Assembly: GCF_022201045.2 (NCBI RefSeq)
Contig: NC_068563.1
Coordinates: 2,542,001-2,606,000, forward strand
Reading direction: 5' to 3'
DNA: 64,000 nt
Source: Citrus sinensis
Lineage: Eukaryota; Streptophyta; Magnoliopsida; Sapindales; Rutaceae
A model generated the notes under the pieces. That model had not been told where the DNA came from. It made no database searches and worked only from the letters and a program-made list of their open reading frames with translations. The position numbers and the translations under genes are program-made. Below are positions 23,452 to 33,601 of this stretch, in pieces (position 1 is the first letter of the stretch; the number at the start of each line of letters is the position of its first letter).

Positions 23452-24132
23452 ATGGCTCTCTTCAAAAAGCATTTCCTCTCATTGCTGCTAACCCTAGCAG
23501 CAACACAAACGGTCCATGCAGTCGACTACGTCGTGACCAACACCGCCCCTACAACCGCTGGCGGCGCCCGTTTCAAAAAAGAGATCGGCGCCGGCTACAG
23601 CAAGCAAACCCTGGCATCCGCCACACACTTCATATGGAGAACCTTCCAACAAACCAAGCCAGCTGACAGGAAAAACGTACGGAAAGTCAGCTTGTTCGTC
23701 GATGACATGGACGGCGTGGCGTATGCCGTCAACAATGAGATTCATGTAAGTGCAAGATACATAGGCAGTTATTCCGGGGATGTGAAGAGAGAAATCACCG
23801 GGGTGCTTTATCATGAGATGACGCATATATGGCAGTGGAACGGCAACGGGCAGGCTCCCGGGGGATTGATCGAAGGGATTGCCGATTTTGTGAGGCTGAA
23901 GGCTAACTATGCGCCGAGCCACTGGGTGCAGCCGGGGCAGGGGGATAGGTGGGATCAAGGGTATGACGTAACGGCTTGGTTTTTGGATTATCTTAACAGT
24001 TTGAGAAATGGCTTTGTTGCTGAGCTTAACAAAAAGATGAGGACTGGATATAGTGCTAACTATTTTGTTGAGCTTCTGGGGAAGAATGTTGATCAGCTGT
24101 GGAGTGATTACAAGGCTAAGTATGGAAAATAA
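23452..24132 (+). CDS. Plant basic secretory protein (BSP4), PR-17-like
   Basis: Intronless gene for 226 residues, the tandem paralogue of BSP3. Signal peptide 1-23, HEMTHIWQWN at 121-130, EGIADFVRLKA from 141. It ends YGK followed by TAA, the usual family end. Many of its differences from BSP3 remove negative or add positive charge: N5K, N42K, N43K, D48G, D59H, N69K and Q77R. R176W, in the otherwise conserved DVTARFLDY, and R219S go the other way. R176W changes a position that is Arg in the other three genes. The gene lies convergent to MTK, whose stop is 3.9 kb downstream. The reading frame is intact and the promoter has a good TATA box, so it is probably expressed. Confidence 0.94.
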   Translation: MALFKKHFLSLLLTLAATQTVHAVDYVVTNTAPTTAGGARFKKEIGAGYSKQTLASATHFIWRTFQQTKPADRKNVRKVSLFVDDMDGVAYAVNNEIHVSARYIGSYSGDVKREITGVLYHEMTHIWQWNGNGQAPGGLIEGIADFVRLKANYAPSHWVQPGQGDRWDQGYDVTAWFLDYLNSLRNGFVAELNKKMRTGYSANYFVELLGKNVDQLWSDYKAKYGK

Positions 24133-24448
24133 GCAATGCTACTGCTTGCTTAAGTATTTGATAATAATATGTTAGTGGCTTTTATTTATTATTAAGGTAA
24201 CCTACATATATATTAATTAATAATATGTCTAAATGACAGTTAATAAAATTCTAATTCTGCAACTGTGTGGTTTGTTTGGGAATGGCTAGCTACTTGGTTG
24301 CTGAACATCATTAATTTATTGGTTTGTGTATTAGTTTAAAAGAATCTATATATCTATATATATATATTCATGAACACTTCAATTTAACGGTCAACAAATT
24401 TGAACAACAGAACTTTGAATCACATCGCTGCTGCTTGTTATATTAATT

Positions 24449-25502
24449 AGGGAAAATGACTAATATACCCCAAACATTTAGGGAAAGAGACACAAAACTT
24501 ACAAACATTTTAAAAAATACATTTAAACTTTAATTTGTTAACGGACTCTATTAATTGTAACAAAAAATTTATTTTCAACTTATAATTACTATTATCTCTC
24601 TCTAACAAACAAGTCAATATATTAACTTGTCCATTTTACTCATAAATTATTAATAAAATTATGAACATACCTTTATTTATAAGTGTTTGAATTTTTTTTT
24701 GTACAAATCCAATTTAATTTCTTATTTTACTCAATTTAACCATTTGATTGTTAATTACATTACAAGAGTACAGGTGAGTAAGCAATTGAACTGGGAAATG
24801 AAACCGCTGCTCGTATTTTTGCTGTTCCTTGTTCTTGCTCTTCTTGTGCTTGTAAATTGTGGCTTTTGTTGTTGTTGGTTTGGTTTTGGGATGTGAATAC
24901 TGAAAAGGGCTGAAAGATATTGAGTGGTTGTGGTGGTGGTGAGGGAGTAATGATGATGGGGGTGGTGAGGGATTAATGATGATGGTGGTGGCGTTGAAAC
25001 GTTGAAGAACAATCCAATGGCTTATAGAGAGAGAATATCGAGATATGTACAAAGATATAGAGATAGAGATAGCTCTTTGACTAATTATAACTCTCTCAGT
25101 GTCTCTCTTGTTAGTGACATTATCACCAAAATCATGGTGCTAGCTTTTTCTTACCCCAGCTCTTATTCTGTAAAGAAAATGAGATTTTCACCCTATTTTT
25201 ATTTTCATAAGGAACACAGCGGGGTCTGCGTGCGGAATTCTATTAAGGGTTTAGGAACGAACAACGGCTGCGATTTTCTTGCTAGGGTTTCTAGTTTAAT
25301 CGATTGAATTTAGCGTTTTAGATTTGTGACTATTAGAAGAGGGTTTTTAAGTAAATTCACCAATTATTAGTAAGCGAATATACCATAATAATCTTTTAAT
25401 TGTTTAAATCATTAATAAATTGGGATTTAAATGTCTTTTCTAAAATATTTGGGAGTTTTGTGTCTCTTTTTCTAAATGTTTGGGTGGATTAGTTATTTTT
25501 CT
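24449..25502. mobile_element. Long-TIR DNA element (MULE-like), 1054 bp
   Basis: The two ends are about 60-bp inverted repeats at roughly 75-80% identity by eye. Shared blocks include CAAACATTTAG and AAAGAGACACAAAACT. The element is flanked by TATTAATT on both sides (24441-24448 and 25503-25510). Unit 1 has the single empty site near 18057. Long TIRs suggest a Mutator-like MITE. The 8-bp duplication would also fit hAT. The interior includes GC-richer, UTR-like sequence with CTAGGGTTT and GGT/GAT repeats, which may be captured host DNA. There is no transposase. Confidence 0.9.
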
Positions 25503-25510
25503 TATTAATT

Positions 25511-28016
25511 TTATAATTTTTTAATTAATAAATTTCCATCCTTCCGTTGAGTTTCCCAAAAAAAAAAAAGGAAAAAAACCCAAAACAAAATATTTCAGCA
25601 AACATGTTTTTTCTACTAACTTTATAACGCTTTTAGTATATACGTCGGCCAGGTGACGAAATGGAGTTATTAATATAGCTGAAAATAAATAGACACCCGA
25701 CAATTAATAGTGTTAAATTGCGTTGACAGGCATCTGAACAAAAATATTTTGAAGTGTTATATTCGATTCAATGAAGATTTTTCTACTTCTTTCACTCAAA
25801 GGAATATATAAGTTTAGATATGTACATAAATTGCATATCCAATATCTTGTCATGTTTATAGATATTATAATACTTTTTTTGGTCTAGATGGTCATCAATG
25901 ATGTCTAAATTTGACTGGGTTATAATCCCCATTTATGAATCTTGACTTCATTGTTAATTAAAATCCTGCTCAATCCAAAGCACAGATGATTGAATCCACC
26001 TCATGATCGTAAGCTAGGTTAGGGTTTAATTAACAAGATTATAGTCCAAGCAAAACATTATACTATTATAGCCCAAAAACATCCTATCCGTGAGGAACTA
26101 CTTATTTTTTCATTACAGATAAAAGATGATATTACAAATAAAATATGATAATCCAGAAAAATGTGAAGTATATTTGGAGGTGCTAATCGAGATCAATGAC
26201 AATATGTCATCATGAGGAGCCGATGCTATGAATCATCAATCTTTGGATGAGGATAAAGGTGAACATGTTGATGAAATGATGGACAGTAAAGACACCACAA
26301 AAAATAAATTAGCCAGCAATAACATTAGTCAAAAGTTAATGTAGTCAGAGTCACGTGTTTTTACATATAACATTCATTTACTCACTACTCGATAAGAGAA
26401 AAACTGTGAAGATATCTTTTCATATTGTCTTTTCTTACTGACAATGAGTTAGCTTAGAAAATAACAGCCAATCACTATTTACTGACAGTGAGTCACTACA
26501 AAGTAATAGTAGCCAGTAAGCCTTTTTGCTTTTCATCTCTTTAATTCATCGTTGGCTTTTTGCCGCATGTAAAGTGTAATTTTAAAGTTTTGTCTTTTGT
26601 ATACAGTGTCATAAATTGTATCGAGTCTTTGGTTGTATATATAGAGCTCTCAAGTCATTAAGAGATAAGGAAGGCGAGCGAGAGAGTGCATTTGTAGAAT
26701 ATACTCGAAAATCAAAAGCAATAAAAAATTATTCTTATTCATAAACACTTGGCAATTCTTTAGATAGCAACTAGCAAGCCCTTATCAAGTAGTAAGTAGT
26801 TTAATTTCTTTGGTTTTATTTATTTAGTTTTTGGGTTCAAAAGTCTCGCCTAATTAACGAAAGTATAAATTATATTTAAAACATTCACAAAGGGCGGTTC
26901 TTATTATTATTCAAGGGAAAAGAGTTTGGAGGAAAATTTTTTGAAAATTAAGATTTTTGTTTTTGACAAAAATAATAATAACTTAGTAAAAGTTTCAACT
27001 AATTTTCTGAAAATTTCTTTTTAAACATGGTCTTTGTTGGCTTGTTTAGTCGTTAATATGTTGAGAAGGCATTTTTTGGCGCGAGCCAGGAGTTTAAAAG
27101 TGTTTTTAACTAGTATATTTTCAAAAGCAATTAAATAAACTTTGAAATGCCAGATTTTGCCAAGGAAGCTTCCGCAGTTTTCAAAACACGAGTGGATCAT
27201 ATTCATCTATTATGTCTTCAATTCTTTCTATAATTTCTTTACCTCTACTAGAAAATGATAGTGATCTTCTAATTCTTTCTACCACAAGTCCATTGCTTTT
27301 TAATATTACTTTGGCTGTTAAAATGTTTTTGATGTCTACTGTTCTAGGTACCAAGATTGGTCCTAAAATGTCTTTCATATTTAGCAAGGGCCAACTTAGG
27401 GTTAAGATGTGCATCACGAACTCTCAAATAAGTTTATCAATTATAAACATCATTTGTCAAATTAAGACAAATAAACTTAAAATTCTAAGTTCATTTTAAG
27501 CAAAATTCTCACGCTGACTAGTAATTAATGAATAGAAATAAAACAATATTATGTTTACAAAGTAATTAAAATATGTAGAGAGTTTATATTCTGACCAATG
27601 GGACAAATAATATGATTTTTTTCATTGGCCCATATAATAATTAATTATTGATCCTTATCACTTTTCATTCAAGTGGTGAACATACAACATTTTCATGTAA
27701 GATCAGATACAAACTATGTATTAAATTTATCACTACTCAAAAATATAAAAATAGTAAAAATCTCAATCATACACTATCAAATACTAAGACAAAAAGTTTT
27801 TAAATCCTCGGAAGAGCTTAGATTATAAGCTGATTTAAGGATAGGCAGGCCTGCATTCACAACAGTGATGAAAGGTCAAAAGGTAACAACATTTTTATTA
27901 TTATGTGACATAAAACAAGCCATCATAATGACGACAACCAAAATATTATCGGCAGTGTGAAACCAACTATTTGATGAAACCTTACTATATTAAGCAAACC
28001 ATTAAAATTCACTAAT
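25511..28016. other. Unit 2 spacer between BSP4 and MTK
   Basis: This 2.4 kb is mostly absent from unit 1. No gene is supported. The part near 26340-26770 resembles a terminal-repeat or pararetroviral promoter: a strong TATATATAGAG at about 26636, CACGTG-type boxes, and AATAAA about 80 bases later. The minus-strand frame at 27181-27417 (78 codons) has no family I recognise. Both are noted, not claimed. Confidence 0.4.
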
Positions 28017-31000
28017 TTACGCATGGAGCTTCCGAATCGCTGAGACCACTTCAGTGATGGCCTGGAAATTCCGCCTTTCTTTGAGAAGCAACTTTGCCAG
28101 TTCCAGAGCTTGCCGCTCACAAGTTGCTCGCTTGCTATCATCCTTAATTGATTCAAAATCCTCAACATGGGCTACACCGACAATCCTCCTATCAATCAAA
28201 ATGAAAAAAACTTCATGATTATATAGATTCACAGGATTAAACCTAAATATATTTGGCGACTAAGATGATTTTGAGACACAAGCCGCACATCAAAATTTTA
28301 AACAATTTGATACTGCATGAACTATTTATGGAAGAAAATAACTGTAGTGATATCAACCTAAGTGCTTGTATGATGTAACTTATATAATAACCATAATACT
28401 TATTAAATCTCATCAATTCTTTTCGAGTCTTTTTGTTGTTGTTTGAATGCTTTTTCACTAAAGTTTTTTAAGATTAAATAAGCTATTTTGACTCTACTAA
28501 TAAAAGTTCAAATTTTGAACTCTTGGGAGCAAATGTTAAAAAGCTTTTTTAAAATGTTATAATGCCCAAAATATCTTTTACTTATTTCACAGTATTATTT
28601 CATTCATTTCATAACATAGCCTTAAAAAACTTGCCCACTAAAATAATTTTACAAATTTGAATAAAAACTTTTATTTACAACCAAAGAATTATTAAAAAAA
28701 AAAAAAACTCTACTTGTAAAATCTCTACTAACAAAGCTTTGTTTGAAAAGCTATACCAAATGAAATCTAAAATTAACATTCGTGATAGATTCTTTCAAGA
28801 GGAAACATGGAGCCATTTAAGCTAAACAAAATTAGAACCCCAATTCATCTGTTTTTCTCTCAGACTGAGTTCCTGATTTTGGGATTTATAATGATTTGAC
28901 GAGCAAGGCTTTTCAAAGGTCTAATGCATAAATTGATAGATAAAAGAACATCCATCGACATTTTGTTCCCAAAATATAGAACAAATGAAATTGAGCAACG
29001 GACAATGTCCCAAATGATAAAGAAGGAAATGGGGTCCCTGTGAGTGTTGGAACTAGGAATAAAGAAAATAAATGAACAAACTAAAAAGACTTAAACTCAC
29101 CTTATCATTTTGGCAGCACCAAATCCAAGGGTGTCATGGAATAGATCTTTCATAAATTTTTCTTGCACAAGCTGCTGAAGCTCAGGTTTGTTATAAATTT
29201 CTGGAAGGTATGCCTCACCAGAACCATCCTTGTGTTGATGCCAAAGTGCAGTGAACTTCTGGTGGAACAGAGTCCAAGTCTCTTCAATTGTCCTCAAAAT
29301 CCACTCCTTATACTCCTACACATAGACATAAATTTAGGACATGACCCTTAACAAACGAGTAAACAGAAGTTGAACCCTGCAAGAATGTTTAGAACTTATC
29401 CATTCCCAGCGATAAGAAACATGAAATGCTAGTTGCTTTAATTCTTGACTAGAAACGAAGGATAGCCCAACCCAGCGCCACACCTCTGTCTACTCCCCAA
29501 GTTGACCCCAAAAGAAAAAAAAAAAAAAGAAGAGAAGACATGCCTGTACAATCATGCTTTCATTTGTCTCTAAAGAGGAAATACAAGATTATAATCAGCA
29601 TCATTACAAGTTTTGTGGCTTAATATATACTAATAACCATAAAGTTTCAGCTTTAATTTAAAAAACTACCAGCAGAGGCTTAAACTCATTTTCCTGTGTT
29701 TTGACGCTCTTGATGCGATTTGTGCACCTTCAGCTAGAAATATATTTTGTCGCCTGAAGATAGTATGAGTTATGCAATTTGACTGTCTTATTTATTCTTT
29801 TTTTTTTTTTCGTGCTAATACTATAACCTGAAGAAGATGGTCATAAGGAACCAAAAACCCCCGCCCTGGGGGGGGGGGGGGGAGGGAAGGTGGGGGTGGT
29901 ACAAACAGACAGACAGACAGAATCAGACCCAATAGGAAGAAAAGAGAAACAGAGAATGAAAGCAGAGAGAAGAAAGAAAGATACAGAGACATACTTTCCT
30001 GTCATTCCCTTCAGCAGCATGTCCATCTTGGGCAAAAAAGGCCAAAATCAAGTTTCCAACAAAAGCTCCAATGTCAAAACCCATTGGTCCATAAAATGCA
30101 AATTCTGGATCTATAACCTGAGTTGAATTAGGAGTGACCATAACAGAGCCAGTGTGGAGATCTCCATGTATCAGGGCTTGTGCTCTTTCACAGAACCTAT
30201 GGTAAGACAGAACCTATGGTAAAGGAAGCTTTGATATATTATAAAGGAAAATTTTAAAAAGAAAGAGTTTCTATGCACTAGGAAACAAAACAGTACTGAG
30301 GAAGAAAAAATATTATTACATGGATTTCAACCCAGCAACTTCCAGCTTTAATGTATTATCCTCCCGAACAGCCTCAGCGTCACGATCAAGATAAGGAGAA
30401 GTCCAATGGTTAAACTTAGATACTTTGTAGGGGTCCGAGAAAACAACCTGCTCCGTGAGCCTGCATAGCTCCACATTCCCACAAAATTCAGCAACTGCAA
30501 CAAAAATTAAAGGGAGCACATCAGCTACATTTGTTCAAACAAATTAGAGTAACAGATACAGAACAAGACATATGGAGTACATTTAAAGGAAGTGAGAACG
30601 AAAAAATAATTATATCTAAAGGAAAAAATCCAACTCCAAATCCGCTGATGGAACAACCAGATACGTCAACACAGCAATAATCCAAAACACAAAACTGAAA
30701 TATGTCATGTAATAATTTAAAAATCACATATGACTGCCATTAGATTTTGCGTAATCAACAAACTCCAAATGTGAGAGAAAGTAAAAGATATATATTATTT
30801 ATATACCTAAATGCCAATCTGAAAATTAAATTGCATTACATAGTCCAAAATCAAGTTGATGTAAACACTCTTACCATTACGTTTGTGCTCTGTGGTGGTA
30901 CGATATAAAAGAGATGTGTAGAAAAGAGTCTTTGCCATGAATTCTGACATGTGTTCCGCAAGTAATGGATACTTTATTCCAGCAATCAACCCCTTTCTCA

Positions 31001-31700
31001 GGATAATATGAGGAGGCTCCAGGTACCGCATACCAATCAAAGACATTGTACGGTCAAAATGATAGACTTCGGGAACATGGTCAGGACACAATTTGCCATG
31101 CTCTTTCAATGCTAGTGCCTCAAAATACGCTCTTTCCTTTGTCATGGGCCATGATTCACCAATGCAACGTACATACGGAAGAGCCTGCGAACAGAAAAGC
31201 CTGTTACAAAATAAGCTTTTGTACTCCATATCTATATGAACATTCTAATAATCAGAGTCTTAAATTCAATTTTCTCATCTTCTTGTTTCTGTATGATAAT
31301 TTTAAAGAAAAAAAAAAAGAAGAAGAAGGGGGTCAAGCCTAGAGGACCATAACCCGAAATCAATGTCAATAGTTGCTGTTAGCAGTAACTAACATATAAA
31401 ACATCAAAATCAAATCACATCCAATCAATTAAAATGAGCTCTGAAGTGCTTCCACTTCCTACAAAAGCACTGATGCCTTAGTGCTTTTAAAATGAACTAT
31501 AAAAATAAGCACACCTGCTTGATGACGAAAGAACCAGAAGTGCCGACAACGATGTAGACGAAATTAAGGTTGCCGTCTCCGACTTCTTTGATCGTCAAGT
31601 CGTCGAACTTGTTACCAATCTTAGACGACAAAGACGGCGTCGCTTTAATATACTCGAGCAGAGATTTATCGTCGAGTGGTCGAAACTCCGTAAAAGCCAT
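28017..31700 (-). CDS. MTK: 5-methylthioribose kinase, six exons
   Basis: Phosphorylates 5-methylthioribose to methylthioribose 1-phosphate, in the cytosolic methionine (Yang) cycle that recovers sulfur from methylthioadenosine released by ethylene, polyamine and nicotianamine synthesis. Exons in transcript order: 31515-31700, 30875-31184, 30320-30494, 29995-30196, 29101-29315, 28017-28188. All introns are GT-AG and the joined frame gives 419 residues, the usual plant length. The glycine-rich nucleotide loop [13 protein letters not shown] is at 39-51, the catalytic loop HGDLHTGS at 234-241, and the metal-binding DPEF at 253-256. The start [14 protein letters not shown] matches the family N-terminus. 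Exon 4 has two tandem acceptor sites 17 nt apart. A 5'-truncated copy lies at 18192-21881. It is convergent to BSP4 and divergent from the lipase gene. Confidence 0.96.
29868..29882 (+). repeat. G15 homopolymer in MTK intron 4
   Basis: A run of 15 G within a GC-rich patch (29861-29900) followed by four GACA repeats. The pseudogene intron lacks this patch entirely. Confidence 0.9.
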
Positions 31701-32023
31701 ATGTTTGGTCGTGAGATTGGTCGGCGCTGGGGATTAAGCAAGATGAGAGTGAATGGGGCGTGAAGAATAATCGCTTAATAGAGCTCGGGGATTTTAAGGA
31801 GTAGCAGAAGAGGCCACTTCTAAAAGAGGCATGAAAGTGGATTGACAGATAAATAGTGGCGTGCAAAATGCCTGTTTGCGTTTGGTCTTTGGTCCCTAGG
31901 TTAGTAAAAGGTACGGACTTTTTGAAACTTTGTTGGGTTCATTGAACGTGGACCTTGTTTTATTTACATATTTACATATTTATCTATTTATTACTTTTTT
32001 TTCCCGAAAGAATCTTATGATTT
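31701..32023. other. MTK 5' region
   Basis: Contains the MTK leader and promoter on the minus strand. A CT-rich, GC-richer stretch lies directly upstream of the ATG. I see no clear TATA box. A 66-codon minus-strand frame (31666-31866) overlaps the MTK start and has no recognisable domain. Confidence 0.45.
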
Positions 32024-32095
32024 AGAATTTTCCTTTAATTAAAGTGAGAATAATTAGCTAGAATTTTCCTTTAATTAAAGTGAGAATAATTAGCT
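32024..32095 (+). repeat. 36-bp tandem repeat, two copies
   Basis: The unit starts AGAATTTTCCTTTAATTAAA and is repeated exactly once. It lies between MTK and the lipase gene. Confidence 0.9.
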
Positions 32096-32110
32096 CTGTG
32101 TGGAATAGCT

Positions 32111-32331
32111 AGGGATGGGCATTTAAACTGAAGAAACACATCGAATCTAAAAATTAAGGAAAATTTGATTGGTTTAATTGAATAAATAAAAAACTGAACC
32201 AAAAATCGAATAATCATATAAAACTAATATTTTAATTGTTGAAAAAGAAAATCGAACCAAACTTCATAATTTTATTGAAATTTATTCAATTCGGTACAAA
32301 ATCGAATTGAACCGAACCATTCCTACCCTTA
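32111..32331. mobile_element. hAT-type MITE, 221 bp
   Basis: Ends AGGGATGGGCA and TAAGGGTAGGAATGG (complement of the right end), flanked by GAATAGCT and GATTAGCT, an 8-bp duplication with one mismatch. The interior is AT-rich with no coding. Confidence 0.75.
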
Positions 32332-32339
32332 GATTAGCT

Positions 32340-32917
32340 TATTGACGCAGTGAAGCTTAGTTTTATAATGTGGAAGGAATATTTCCCTTTATTTATGTTT
32401 TCACTTAAAATTTGAGAAGTAAAAATAACGTTATTAAAAATTATAAATTAATCTTCCAAATAAAATAATATCAATAGTAATATTTTGGTTATAATATTAA
32501 CTTATAAAAAAACATGTAATAATCGTTGGTAGCATTATTAAACCATTTGAGTACACGCACTAGTCAATAAATAAAAGAGTAATAATAGAGTTATACTTTT
32601 GTACAAATTTATTTTTAAAGTGGCATGATTAAATTAATTGGATTAAGTACCCTTAACTTACATGATTTAATTTATTTTTATTAGTTTATATTTTTATCTA
32701 ACCAATATATTTATACTATATCAGTTTGTATGAAAGTTTATAAATTTATCATCACTCTAAATAAATTAATAAGATAAAAATAAATAAAAGTAATGTTACA
32801 TTTACAAAATTAGAATCCTAGATTTATATTCTAATTTATGTGCCAATTACATAATCTTTTATTATAAAATATGATATAGTGAGATAAATAATTAATTAAA
32901 AACACAATAGTTTGTAC
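32340..32917. other. AT-rich spacer
   Basis: No gene or repeat recognised. Strongly AT-rich. Confidence 0.5.
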
Positions 32918-32920
32918 TAA

Positions 32921-33327
32921 GAGTGCATTTGACGTAGTGTATTGTATTGCATTAGTATTGTATTAATTTTTTTATGATTAATTTAAATTATATTAATATT
33001 TTATATTATTATTAATTTTAAATTAATATTATTAAAATTTATTCATATTTAAATATTTATTATTGGTTATAATAAATTATAATGTAAAAATAAAGAATAA
33101 AAATATTATATAATATTATATTAAATTAAAAATTTATATTTATTTATTTTATTTTTATAAAAGCAAAAACAAATGCAAAAGCGAAAGAAAAATAAAAAAA
33201 ACAAGCGGCAATTGCCGCATTAACTTGGGCCCATTAATGCAGTGATGCCGTAGCTTTTTATCTTCCAAACATGGGTCTGTATAAATTTAATAAAATGAAA
33301 ATTTTAATATCTCAACCAAACATGCCC
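32921..33327. mobile_element. Tourist-like MITE, 407 bp
   Basis: The left end GAGTGCATTTGACGTAGTG and the complemented right end GGGCATGTTTGGTTGAG form imperfect inverted repeats. They are flanked by TAA on both sides (32918-32920 and 33328-33330), the PIF/Harbinger target. The interior is AT-rich with a GCGGCAATTGCCGC palindrome near 33204. Confidence 0.65.
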
Positions 33328-33601
33328 TAACGTGATTATAGACATTAGGCAACATTGGTCACTTGGAAGATACACACCGTTTCAACTTGGTATTTATAGT
33401 AAATGGATTAAGTATCAGGGGTTATCAATGAAAATATTCACTCCACGTTTGCAGATGAGACAAACGCGCTGAAAGGAGCGTGGGATAAAGTCCCTCAACA
33501 AGAAGAGAGAAATAAGTATCCACTCACCTACTTGTCTTATCCTCTTTTGAGGGGAAAAAGTATCTTCCCGCGCACTCAATTATCTCCGAGACCGATATGA
33601 T

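Larger units (their letters stand above)
21931..30541. repeat. Segmental duplication, unit 2 (BSP4 + MTK 3' part)
   Basis: Head-to-tail repeat of unit 1. The junction at 21930/21931 joins MTK intron 2 to the start of the BSP upstream region and shares only about three bases (TTA) between the parental sequences. Unit 2 retains the full 3' end of MTK and has gained the SINE at 22159 and the element at 24449. Confidence 0.92.

Noticed and set aside
24714..25052. 112-codon minus-strand frame in the long-TIR element
   Set aside because: Composition reflects GGT/GAT repeats (Pro, His, Ser). No domain, and inside a mobile element.
27181..27417. 78-codon minus-strand frame
   Set aside because: Looks somewhat coding, but matches no family I recognise and has no start context or neighbours. 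Kept only as a finding.
29792..30035. Overlapping frames across the G15 run
   Set aside because: They lie in MTK intron 4 and owe their length to the homopolymer.
31666..31866. 66-codon frame overlapping the MTK start
   Set aside because: Out of frame with MTK, no domain, mostly promoter sequence.
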